A DNA stretch of 64,000 nucleotides from contig MEGH01000021.1 of the NCBI GenBank assembly GCA_001725415.1, positions 1-64,000 on the forward strand. The letters run 5' to 3'. Numbering within the stretch: the stretch's first letter is position 1; each line of letters opens with the position of its first letter. Below, one piece after another: positions 25,392 to 33,058 of this stretch. The position numbers were made by a program, and so were the translations under genes. Origin of the DNA: Pseudonocardia sp. SCN 73-27 (GTDB lineage: Bacteria; Actinomycetota; Actinomycetes; Mycobacteriales; Pseudonocardiaceae). The notes beneath the pieces are model-generated. The model was not told where the DNA came from. It made no database searches and worked only from the letters and a program-made list of their open reading frames with translations.

Positions 25392-25930
25392 CGGAGACGC
25401 TCCCCGGACCCGTCGGACCAGATCAGGGCCCGCCACAGCAGCCCGGCCGCCGCGGCGGCGACGCAGCCGAGGGTCAGGACGAGCACCCAGCCGGTCGTGG
25501 TGTCGGCGCCGCCGATGCCCAGACCGTGCACGACCGCGACCGGCCAGCACGCGTAGGCGGCGGCGTGGACGGCCCGCCAGGCGCGCAGCCCGATCCTGGT
25601 GCGCACCAGGCTGGTGACGACCAGCGCGACGAGCAGGTCGAGCGCGACGGCACCGAGGCCGAGCCAGAACGGCTGGTAGCCGGAGACGAAGGGGACGACG
25701 ACGTCGACCCAGCGGATCGGCGCGTAGCCGTCGAGGACCGCGGTGGTGACGTGGACGGCGACGAACACGACGGAGAGCAGCGAGACGTTGCGGTGCAGAC
25801 GGGCCAGGGTGAACCGCGGCCACGCCGTGGTCGCGGCGCGGGCGACCCCGGACACACCGAGGACCAGCGTCGTGGTGAGCAGGACCAGGGAGACGAGCCC
25901 GGCGGCGCGGCTGGCGTACCAGGTCCACAT
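25388..25930 (-). CDS. ferric reductase-like transmembrane heme protein
   Basis: 180 residues, five to six membrane helices. Two helices carry paired His: RLHRNVSLLSVVFVAVHV (H-x13-H) and AVHAAAYACWPVAVVHG (H-x12-H), the bis-heme arrangement of ferric reductase/NOX/YedZ-type membrane domains. No flavin or NAD domain is fused; the adjacent NuoF-like protein may supply that. ATG overlaps the ApbE stop and its own end overlaps the NuoF-like start. It is predicted to move electrons across the membrane through two b hemes. Confidence 0.87.
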   Translation of the reverse strand: MWTWYASRAAGLVSLVLLTTTLVLGVSGVARAATTAWPRFTLARLHRNVSLLSVVFVAVHVTTAVLDGYAPIRWVDVVVPFVSGYQPFWLGLGAVALDLLVALVVTSLVRTRIGLRAWRAVHAAAYACWPVAVVHGLGIGGADTTTGWVLVLTLGCVAAAAAGLLWRALIWSDGSGERLR

Positions 25931-26877
25931 CAGCGTCGGTGTCCCGGTTCGGTCGGCGCGGGTTCGGCAGGCCATGAGCCGATGGTCCGGACGGTGCCGT
26001 CGTCGGTGACCAGCCGGGCGGGCAGGCCGGCCTGGTCGAGCCACGCCGGGGCGGTGGGGCCCAGCAGGAGCGCCGCGGTGGCGGCGATGTTGGCGTCGAC
26101 GCAGTTGCCCGCCGCGGCGGTGACGGTCCGCCATCCGCGGTGGGCCGGGAGCCCGGTGCGGGGGTCGACGACGTGGTGGCACTCCAGATCGCCGCGCCGC
26201 CAGCGCCGCCGGGTGGTGCCGGAGGTCGCGAGGCCGCCGGAGGTGATCGCGACGATCGGGCCGGGTCCGTGCGCGGCGTGGTCGTCGGTGACGTGGACGC
26301 GCCAGGCGTCCGGGGGTGGCGGGCCGGCGACCGCGATGTCACCGCCGAGGCCGACCAGGACGCCGCAACCGGTGTGGTCGGCGATGCGGTCGGCGGCGAG
26401 ATCGGCGGCGAGCGCCTTGGCCGTCGAGCCGAGGTCCAGGCGCATGTCGCCGGGGACCACCAGTGTCCGGGCGGTGGGATCCCAGCCGATCCGCCACCAG
26501 CCTGGCGCAGGCACGGCCGCGACGGCCGCGTCGGAGTCGGTCAGTTCCGCGAAGTCACGGTCGTAGCCGAGCGCGATCATGCAGGTCCCCACCGTGGGGT
26601 CGACGAGACCGTCGGTGAGCTGTGCGGCGCGCAGTGCCGCGTCCAGGTGCGCCGCGAGCGTGCCACCGACCCGGACGGCCCGGCCCCCGGCCCGCTCGGC
26701 GGTGCGGACCTCCGAGTCGGGACGGAATCGCGAGCACGCGCGGTCGAGGTCGTCGAGGTCGGAGCGCAGCAGGGAGACGGCGAGGGGGAGCGCGTCGCGG
26801 TCGGTGACCACGACGGTGGCGGTCGTGCCGATCGCCGGGAACGACTCGGCGGCGACCGGGGCGACGACCACGGTCAC
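25930..26877 (-). CDS. apbE: FAD:protein FMN transferase (ApbE family)
   Basis: 315 residues from the GTG at 26877, which overlaps the upstream gene's stop. Family blocks: AIGTTATVVVTD, LDRACSRFRPDSEVRTAE, LDLGSTAKALAADLAADRI, LVGLGGDIAVAG and HVVDPRTGLPAHRGWRTVTA. No signal peptide is seen. ApbE enzymes link FMN to Thr/Ser in a [S/D]GA[S/T]xT motif, usually on a neighbouring protein. None of its neighbours has a classical FMN-binding domain, so its target is uncertain; the small membrane protein upstream is the best candidate. Confidence 0.9.
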   Translation of the reverse strand: MTVVVAPVAAESFPAIGTTATVVVTDRDALPLAVSLLRSDLDDLDRACSRFRPDSEVRTAERAGGRAVRVGGTLAAHLDAALRAAQLTDGLVDPTVGTCMIALGYDRDFAELTDSDAAVAAVPAPGWWRIGWDPTARTLVVPGDMRLDLGSTAKALAADLAADRIADHTGCGVLVGLGGDIAVAGPPPPDAWRVHVTDDHAAHGPGPIVAITSGGLATSGTTRRRWRRGDLECHHVVDPRTGLPAHRGWRTVTAAAGNCVDANIAATAALLLGPTAPAWLDQAGLPARLVTDDGTVRTIGSWPAEPAPTEPGHRR

Positions 26878-27245
26878 GATGCACCCGACGTGGCATGGGA
26901 ATGCCGGGCGACGGGAGGCGCGACCGGGGTGGCCGGCGGCTGCAGCCCCTGGGTGGTCGATCCGCCCGTCGCGTGGTTGGTGGAGCGGGAATGCCGCGCG
27001 GGGGCGGGGGCGTCGTCGGTGGCAGGCCCGGGGGGCTCCTGCGTGGCCTGCGCGCCGGCGACGGGTTGGCCGTCGAGGACCGCCGCGTCGGCGTCGGTAC
27101 CCGGCGTCTGCGCGAACACGACGGCGGCCAGCGCGGTGGCCGCGACCCCGCCGACCGCCACGATGCCCGTGGTGCGAGTGGCACGGCGCAGTCCACGGTC
27201 GCGGGCGGTGGCGCGGGAGCGTTGCGACTCGTTCACGTCCTCCAC
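26874..27245 (-). CDS. small single-pass membrane protein with Thr/Pro/His-rich outer tail
   Basis: About 123 residues (GTG 27245, or GTG 27236). A basic N-terminus precedes one membrane helix (TGIVAVGGVAATALAAVVFAQ), followed by a low-complexity outer tail rich in Ala, Pro, Thr and His. Two segments loosely resemble ApbE flavinylation sites: ATGGSTTQG and the terminal TSGAS. It is the first gene of the ApbE/heme/NuoF-like/ferredoxin operon, in the position usually taken by an FMN-binding protein. A flavin-carrier role is inference only. Confidence 0.7.
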   Translation of the reverse strand: MEDVNESQRSRATARDRGLRRATRTTGIVAVGGVAATALAAVVFAQTPGTDADAAVLDGQPVAGAQATQEPPGPATDDAPAPARHSRSTNHATGGSTTQGLQPPATPVAPPVARHSHATSGAS

Positions 27246-27256
27246 TCAACGCCCGG

Positions 27257-27280
27257 CTTCTTGGAGATTCCTGGGAGTGG
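27257..27280. promoter_or_regulatory. direct-repeat response-regulator site (site 1)
   Basis: TTCTTGGAGA-TTCCTGGGAG is a 10-base-spaced direct repeat, typical of OmpR-family binding. It lies between the divergent ApbE-led operon and the response regulator, so it could control both. Its inverse aligns with sites at 22.58 and 29.27 kb. Confidence 0.65.
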
Positions 27281-27338
27281 CGGCGACCGCTCGGACCAGC
27301 GGCGAGGGCACGTCCGACGCGGCTTCCGGGTGTTCGCC

Positions 27339-28049
27339 ATGATGGCGGTCGTGAGCACCGATCCCGCGCCCGGCGAGACCGAGGCCGTGCTGCGTCCGCG
27401 AGTACTGCTCGTCGAGGACGAGGCGGAGCTCGCCGCGATGCTCGCGGGACTGTTCCGCGAGGAGGGGTACACGGTCGACGTCGCCCCGGACGGGCACACC
27501 GGCCTGCACTACGGCCTCAGCCGTTCCTACGACGTCGCGGTGCTCGACCGCGGGCTCCCGGCGGTCGACGGGCTCGACCTGCTGGCGAGGCTGCGGCGCA
27601 GCGGGGTCACGACCCCGGTGCTGGTGCTCTCGGCGCTGGGCAACCCCGCCGACCGCGTCGCGGGCCTCGACGCGGGCGCGGAGGACTACCTCGCCAAGCC
27701 GTTCGACGTCGACGAGCTGCTCGCCCGGCTGCGGGCACTGCGCCGCCGGCATCTCGACACCGCGCGGACGCTGCCCGTCGGCGACGGCCGTCTCGACCTC
27801 GACGCGCGCGAGGTGGTCGCCGGAACGATGCGGACGTCGTTGTCGCAGCGGGAGTGCGACCTGCTCGCGACGCTCGCCGGCCGGCCGCGGCAGGTGTTCG
27901 GGCGTGAGGACCTGCTCGCCCTGGCGTTCCCGGAGGCGGAGAACCCGGTCGTCGTCGACACCTATGTGCACTACCTGCGGCGCAAGCTCGGGCGCGGCGC
28001 GGTGGAGACGGTCCGCGGCCGCGGCTACCGGATCGGCACGCTCGGGTGA
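27339..28049 (+). CDS. OmpR/PhoB-family response regulator
   Basis: 236 residues; ATG 27339 or 27342. Receiver: RVLLVEDEAELAAMLAGLF with acidic pocket, YDVAVLDRGLPAVDG with the phospho-acceptor Asp, LVLSALGNPADRV and DYLAKPFDVDELLAR with the conserved Lys. The winged helix ends VVDTYVHYLRRKLG and VRGRGYRIG. Its stop overlaps the kinase start. A direct-repeat site upstream suggests autoregulation plus control of the divergent electron-transfer operon. Confidence 0.95.
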   Translation: MMAVVSTDPAPGETEAVLRPRVLLVEDEAELAAMLAGLFREEGYTVDVAPDGHTGLHYGLSRSYDVAVLDRGLPAVDGLDLLARLRRSGVTTPVLVLSALGNPADRVAGLDAGAEDYLAKPFDVDELLARLRALRRRHLDTARTLPVGDGRLDLDAREVVAGTMRTSLSQRECDLLATLAGRPRQVFGREDLLALAFPEAENPVVVDTYVHYLRRKLGRGAVETVRGRGYRIGTLG

Positions 28050-29290
28050 GCAGTTCCCGGCCGAGCGGCGAGGCCGTGCTGGCCCGGCGGGCCGCGGCGC
28101 GGCTCGGGGCGCAGGCCGCGGTCCTGACCGGACTGATCGTCGTCGCCCTGACCGCGGTCGCCGTCGTCGTGCTGCTCGACGCGCAGCGGACCCAGGTCGG
28201 CATGCAGCTGCAGCGCGCGATCGACCGTGCCGACGACGTCGAGGACCCGCCGGCCGGGATGTATCTCGTCCTGCTCGACCGGGCCGGCGCGGTCCACGTG
28301 ACGCCCGGCCTGCACGTGGGCGTCGCCGACCTCGGCGCGGTGGCTGTCGCGGCGGCCGGGGGCGATCCGCCGATCGTCGAGCGCAACGTCGACGAGGTGC
28401 AGTACGAGATCGCGACGCAGCGCCGCGACGACGGCATCACGGTGCAGGCGATCCTGGACCTGACCGCCAACCACGCGGAGCGGAACCGGCTGCTCGCGAC
28501 GATGTTCGCCACCGGGTTCGCGGGGCTGCTCGTCGCCGGCGCGGCGGGGACCTGGCTGGGACGCCGGGCGCTCGCCCCACTGTCCGCGGCGCTGTCGGTG
28601 CAGCGCAGGTTCGTCGCCGACGCCGGCCACGAGCTGCGGACCCCGCTCACCCTCCTCGGAACACGCGCGCAGCTGCTGCGCCGGCGGTTGCGGCGTGATC
28701 CCGGCGCCGACCCGCAGGTGCTGGCCGAGGTCGAGGGAGTCGTCACCGACGCGGAGCGGCTCACCGCGATCCTCGAGGACCTGCTGCTCGCGGCGGACCC
28801 GCTCGGTGTCCGGCCGCGCGAGCCGGTCGACCTCACCGAGGTGTGCGGCGAGGTGCTCGCCGCCGCGACCGCGGACGCCCAGGAACGCGGCATCGCGCTC
28901 GGGCTGGACGCTCCGGCACCGGTGCACGTCACCGGGTCGGCGGCCGCGCTGCGCCGGGCCGTCACCGCTCTCGTCGACAACGCGGTCCGCCACGCCGCGC
29001 ACACCGTCGACCTGAGGGTCGGGACCGAGGCGGCGGACGCCGTCGTCGAGGTGGCCGACGACGGCAGGGGCGTGGACCCCGCACTCGCCCCGCGGCTGTT
29101 CGACCGCTTCGCCACCTCGGCGCGCCCCGGCGAGGTGGGGCCGGGGCGTTACGGCCTGGGTCTGGCCCTGGTCGCCGAGATCGCCGCGGCCCACGACGGC
29201 AGTGTCGCGCTCGTCGGCACCCCGTCCGGGGCCGGCGCCCGCTTCCGGCTGACCCTGCCGGCCGCCCGCGGACTTCCAAGAAACCTCTGA
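28046..29290 (+). CDS. sensor histidine kinase
   Basis: 414 residues. Helix one (AAVLTGLIVVALTAVAVVVLL), a short outer sensor region (about residues 50-140), helix two (LLATMFATGFAGLLVAGAAGTWL), then a HisKA box FVADAGHELRTPLTLLG with the phospho-His, an N box AVTALVDNAVRHAAH, and the G boxes VADDGRGVDP and GRYGLGLALV. Cognate to the overlapping response regulator. The stop codon lies inside the third shared regulatory site. The signal is unknown; context suggests redox or envelope state. Confidence 0.95.
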   Translation: MSSSRPSGEAVLARRAAARLGAQAAVLTGLIVVALTAVAVVVLLDAQRTQVGMQLQRAIDRADDVEDPPAGMYLVLLDRAGAVHVTPGLHVGVADLGAVAVAAAGGDPPIVERNVDEVQYEIATQRRDDGITVQAILDLTANHAERNRLLATMFATGFAGLLVAGAAGTWLGRRALAPLSAALSVQRRFVADAGHELRTPLTLLGTRAQLLRRRLRRDPGADPQVLAEVEGVVTDAERLTAILEDLLLAADPLGVRPREPVDLTEVCGEVLAAATADAQERGIALGLDAPAPVHVTGSAAALRRAVTALVDNAVRHAAHTVDLRVGTEAADAVVEVADDGRGVDPALAPRLFDRFATSARPGEVGPGRYGLGLALVAEIAAAHDGSVALVGTPSGAGARFRLTLPAARGLPRNL

Positions 29291-29344
29291 GAATCCGTCG
29301 CGACGATCGACACCGTCCCCCGACCGACGGCGGAAGGCCCTCCG
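29274..29344 (+). promoter_or_regulatory. response-regulator-type site and promoter block (site 2)
   Basis: TTCCAAGAAACCTCTGAG (29274-29291) followed by AATCC, then CGCGACGATCG, CCGTCCCC, GACCGACG and CGGAAGG, leads into the DUF2231 start. Nearly the same block precedes the DUF2233 gene at 22.6 kb. Confidence 0.7.
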
Positions 29345-29911
29345 TTGCCCACGTTCATGTTCGGACTTCCGCTGCACCCGCTGGTGGTGCACGCTGTCGT
29401 CGTCCTGGTGCCGGCCGCGGTGATCGGGTCGGTGCTCGTCGCCGTCTGGCCCCGCGTCCGGTCCCGGTGGGGGTGGCCGGTCGTCGTCCTCACTGCGCTC
29501 GCGACCCTGTCGATCCCCGTGGCCACCAGCACCGGGGAAGGTCTGGAGCACAACCTGCCGCGCACCGCCGCGATGGAGACCCACACCGAGCTCGGCGACC
29601 AGCTGCTGGTCTTCGTGGCCCCGATACTGGTGTTCGTCGCCGCGCTGGTCGTCGTGGACCGGTTGCGCCGGCGCACGCTCGAGCAGGCGACGTCGACCGC
29701 CCGGCACGCCGGGCCGGGCACGATGGCCGCCCCGCGGATCCGGGACGGCCAGGCGCGAGTGGCGCTCGTCGTGCTGGCGGTGCTGACGGTCGCGTTCGCC
29801 GTGGTGTCGGTCGTGCAGGTCGTCCGGATCGGGGACAGCGGTGCCCGCGCGGCCTGGGGGAGCGTCCAGTACGCGCCCCAGCCGCGGCGCATCGGCAGTC
29901 CGCAGGACTGA
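29345..29911 (+). CDS. DUF2231 membrane protein
   Basis: 188 residues; the TTG at 29345 follows GGAAGG at good spacing and gives the usual family start (GLPLHPLVVHAVVVLVP); an in-frame ATG 12 bases on is the alternative. Four membrane helices with conserved His in LHPLVVH and METHTELGDQ, residues that could bind heme. The gene follows the kinase and carries its own shared response-regulator site. The DUF2231 function is not established; a redox role linked to the ApbE module is inferred from the shared site. Confidence 0.8.
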   Translation: MPTFMFGLPLHPLVVHAVVVLVPAAVIGSVLVAVWPRVRSRWGWPVVVLTALATLSIPVATSTGEGLEHNLPRTAAMETHTELGDQLLVFVAPILVFVAALVVVDRLRRRTLEQATSTARHAGPGTMAAPRIRDGQARVALVVLAVLTVAFAVVSVVQVVRIGDSGARAAWGSVQYAPQPRRIGSPQD

Positions 29912-29969
29912 CGCGGGAGTCCGTCAGCCCCCTATCCGGGGCCCGACACCTCGTCGGCCGCGCTGCACC

Positions 29970-31145
29970 TCACGGGGGGCTGCCGTCCTGTTCCGGGGCG
30001 CCGCCCATCGAACGCAGCATCGGGAGGCCGCCCGTCCGGACGAAGCGCCACACCATCACCGCGGCGACGAGCAGGAAGACGATGTTCAGCCACGTCGTGT
30101 AGTTCCACGACACGCCCTCGTCGGGCAGGTGTGCGTCGGCGCGGTCGGGTGTCAGCCCGGTGACGCCGAAGATCAGCTCGACGACGTAGCCCGCGACCGC
30201 CGCGGTCACCCACAACGACCCGGCGAGCAGGACCGCGACGCGCATGCCGTAGTACCGGCGGTAGATCGCGAGGATCGGCAGGATGATCAGGTCGGCGAAC
30301 ACGAACGCGACGACGCCACCGAAGCTGATGCCGCCCGTCCAGAGCACCACGGCGAGCGGCACGTTCCCGATCGAACACACGAAGCTGACGACGGCGACCA
30401 GTGGGCCGACGATCGGGCCCCACAGCGCGGCGGTGGTCGGGTCACCGGACAGGAAGACGTCCTGCCAGAAGGCGTCGGGCACCCAGGCGCCGATCGCGCC
30501 GGCCACCAGCAGACCGACGACGAGGTCCCGCCAGATCGCCGCCCATTCCATGACGAAGACATGCGACACGGCTGTGAACGCTTCGCCGGAGAGCGCCCGG
30601 GTGGCCAGAGAGCCGTCGCGTTGGACGGACATGTCCATCGCGGCGTGCCCCTCCATGGAGCCGGCCCGGCCGCGCTCGGCTTGGGTGCGGGCTGCGTCGA
30701 GCAGCCGGCGGCCGCGGGCACGTCGACGCAGGAGGAGCCGGAACACCACCGCCAGCGCGATGATCATGACCGGCCCGCCGATGAACTCGGCGACGGTGAA
30801 CTGCCAGCCCAGCAGCAGCGCCAGGATGACACCGAGCTCGACCACCAGGTTGGTCGACGCGATCTGGAACGCCATCGCGGCGGTGAAGTCGGCGCCCTTG
30901 CGGAACAGTGACCGTGCGAGCGCCACTGCGGCGTAGGAGCACGACGAGGACGCGGCCCCGAGTCCTGCCGCCACGGCCAGCGTCCGCGGGCGGTCGTCGC
31001 CGAGCAGCCGTACGACGGTGGACCGTCGCACGACGGCCTGCACGAGCGCCGACAGCAGGAACCCGAGGACGAGTGCCCACAGGATCTTCCAGGTCATCGA
31101 CCCGGTCAGGGCGAGGGCGTGCCCGATCGCCTCCCACATCCGCAC
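29970..31145 (-). CDS. UPF0718/DUF318-family permease
   Basis: 391 residues, eight to ten membrane helices in two halves. The first half carries GLGAASSSCSYAAVALARSLFRKGADFTAAMAFQIASTNLV and the second VVSFVCSIGNVPLAVVLW, the twin Cys-Ser motifs of this permease family, which includes arsenical transporters. A central cytoplasmic loop contains a His/Met patch (MEGHAAMDMS) that may sense metal. No ArsR is adjacent. The substrate is unknown. Confidence 0.85.
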   Translation of the reverse strand: MRMWEAIGHALALTGSMTWKILWALVLGFLLSALVQAVVRRSTVVRLLGDDRPRTLAVAAGLGAASSSCSYAAVALARSLFRKGADFTAAMAFQIASTNLVVELGVILALLLGWQFTVAEFIGGPVMIIALAVVFRLLLRRRARGRRLLDAARTQAERGRAGSMEGHAAMDMSVQRDGSLATRALSGEAFTAVSHVFVMEWAAIWRDLVVGLLVAGAIGAWVPDAFWQDVFLSGDPTTAALWGPIVGPLVAVVSFVCSIGNVPLAVVLWTGGISFGGVVAFVFADLIILPILAIYRRYYGMRVAVLLAGSLWVTAAVAGYVVELIFGVTGLTPDRADAHLPDEGVSWNYTTWLNIVFLLVAAVMVWRFVRTGGLPMLRSMGGAPEQDGSPP

Positions 31146-31229
31146 CCTCCCACGTCGGGACGGCGCCGACGGTAGCCCGGTCGCGGCCCACGTACCGGCT
31201 GGGCGCGGTCCTCCGGTCGTCCCCCGGGG

Positions 31230-31812
31230 TCACGTGGTCGTCCGGTCCGCGCGCCGCAGCGTGTAGAGGCTGTTGAACGGGTTGTCGATGTCGACGCGGC
31301 GGACCTCGGCGAACCCGGCGCGCAGGCCGAGCTCGCGCAGGCGGGACTCGGGCAGCCCGAGGGTGCCGAGCCCGTCGCCGCCCTGCGCGAGCGAGGCCGT
31401 CATGCAGTACACGACGCTGAAGCCGTAGAGCAGGGCCGCGACGGGGCCGACGTTGTCCTCGGGCCGGTCCGAGCAGTTGATCTCCAGGCAGAGGTGGACG
31501 CCGCCGGGGACGAGGGCGTCGTGGACGGAACGCATGAGCCGCAACGGGTTCACCGCGTCGTGGACGACGTCGAAGGTGGTGACGACGTCGTAGCGCTCCG
31601 GCAGTCCGTCGGCGGCGTCGGCGACGACGAACCGCACCCGGTCGGCGACGCCGGCGGCCTCGGCGGCGGCGGTCGCCCGCGCGACGTTGGGGGCGTGGAG
31701 GTCGTAGCCGACAACGGTGACGGCCGGGAAGTTCTGGGCCAGCCGGACGGCGCCGAGCCCGCTGCCGCAGCCGACGTCGGCGACCCGGGCGCCGGCGCAC
31801 AGGGCGGCCTCC
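31230..31812 (-). pseudogene. N-terminally truncated class I SAM-dependent methyltransferase
   Basis: Starting at the 31.81-kb junction, the reverse frame enters directly at ARVADVGCGSGLGAVRLAQ (motif I) and continues to VVTTFDVVHDAVNPL, PGGVHLCLEINCSDRP and the end NPFNSLYTLRRADR. Members of this type (often with an N-terminal winged helix) are about 350 residues; the first roughly 150 residues are missing here. Upstream sequence in the same frame is antisense to another truncated gene, so no plausible start exists. Confidence 0.7.
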
Positions 31813-32555
31813 CTGGGGCTGCTCGACGACTGCCGCGGCCACCACGACGAGGCGGCCGCGCACCTCGCCGACGCCGCCGCGCTGCACGAGCGGGCCGGTG
31901 CCCGCTGCTCGACGCGCTGACCCGGGAGGCGCAGCGCACCCTCGGTCCGCGGCGCGACGGGAACGGCGAGGCGCCGACCCTCCGCCGCGACGGCCAGGTG
32001 TGGGCGGTGACGTGGGAGGGACGGACCGTGCGCGTGCCCGACGTCAAGGGGATGCGCTACCTCGCCGACCTGCTCGCCGCGCCGGGTCGCGAGCTGCGGG
32101 CGTTCGACCTGCTCCGCGCACATGCCTCCACAGGCCGTCCCGCAGGAGCCGGCGTCCACGACCGGCTGCACGACGACGACGGGTCGCCGTCGGAACCGGT
32201 CCTCGACGCCCGCGCCCGGTCGGCCTACCGCGCGCGGCTCGCGGAGCTGCGCGCCGAGCACGACGAGGCCCGTGACTGGCAGGACACAAAGCGGTCGGCC
32301 CGGATCGAGCTGGAGATCGAGGCGCTCTCCCACGAGCTGGGAGCAGCGCTCGGGAAGGGCGGACGGCCCAGGCGCGTGCCGTCGGACGCCGAACGGGCCC
32401 GCATCAGCGTCACCCGGGCGATCCGCGGTGCGATCGCCCGCATCGCGACCACGGACCCGGGGATCGGGGCGCACCTGGGACGGTCCGTCGTCACCGGGGC
32501 GTACTGCCGCTACACGACACGGGACCCGTCCCACGACGAGCCGGCCGCGCACTGA
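31813..32555 (+). pseudogene. C-terminal remnant of a large AAA-ATPase/LuxR-type regulator
   Basis: A first frame reads LGLLDDCRGHHDEAAAHLADAAALHERAGA (a TPR-like segment), then a one-base shift near 31900 is needed to continue with LLDALTREAQRTLG, DGQVWAVTWEGRTVRVPDVKG and MRYLADLLAAPGRELRAFDLL, ending with ERARISVTRAIRGAIARI and HLGRSVVTGAYCRY. This order is typical of the C-terminus of very large actinobacterial ATPase regulators. All of the N-terminal ATPase part is absent. Confidence 0.65.
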
Positions 32556-32558
32556 CCG

Positions 32559-32571
32559 TTGCTCGGTGCAA
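32559..32571. promoter_or_regulatory. candidate MarR operator
   Basis: TTGC-TCGGT-GCAA is an inverted repeat overlapping the presumed promoter of the MarR gene, with two further GTGCAA half-sites just downstream. Autoregulation is plausible. Confidence 0.4.
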
Positions 32572-32575
32572 TCAT

Positions 32576-33058
32576 GTGCCTGTGCAACGACAAACGGGGG
32601 CGACGACGCTCGAGGAACTGGTCGACGCCGTGATGACGGCGAGCCGGGTGATGGTCGCGGTGGCAGCCCGCTCGGTCGCCGCGGTCGACGACGACGTCAC
32701 ACTCCCGCAGTACCGGGCGCTGGTCGTACTCGCCCAGCGTGGTGGCCTGCGACCGGCCGACCTGGCCCACCTGCTCGCGGTCAACCGCTCGACGGCCAGC
32801 CGCATGTGCGAACGGCTCGTCGGCAAGGGGCTCGTCGAACGTGACCGGTCGGACGCGGACCGGCGCGAGGTCGCGTTGACGCTCACCGAGCGGGGCCGGG
32901 CGCTCGTCGACGACGTGACCCGCCGGCGCCGCGAAGAGCTCCGGACGCTCGTCACCGCGATGTCGGCCGACGCCCGCGACGGGCTCGTCACCGCGTTGCG
33001 CGCGTTCGCCGACACCGCAGGGGAACCGGGGGAGCCGGACTGGGCGGTGGTGCTGTGA
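32576..33058 (+). CDS. MarR-family regulator beside a chloride channel
   Basis: 160 residues. The winged helix includes LPQYRALVVLAQRGGLRPADLAHLLAV, NRSTASRMCERLVGKGLVER and wing RSDADRREVALTLTERG. No ribosome site is visible before the GTG, so it may be leaderless; GTG 32582 is an alternative. The stop overlaps the start of a ClC channel gene (GTGA), making the channel its obvious regulatory partner. Confidence 0.85.
   Translation: MPVQRQTGATTLEELVDAVMTASRVMVAVAARSVAAVDDDVTLPQYRALVVLAQRGGLRPADLAHLLAVNRSTASRMCERLVGKGLVERDRSDADRREVALTLTERGRALVDDVTRRRREELRTLVTAMSADARDGLVTALRAFADTAGEPGEPDWAVVL

Noticed and set aside
25286..26566. 426-codon + strand frame across the ApbE and ferric-reductase-like genes
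   Set aside because: Composition is noncoding-like, and the opposite strand holds clear motif-bearing genes.
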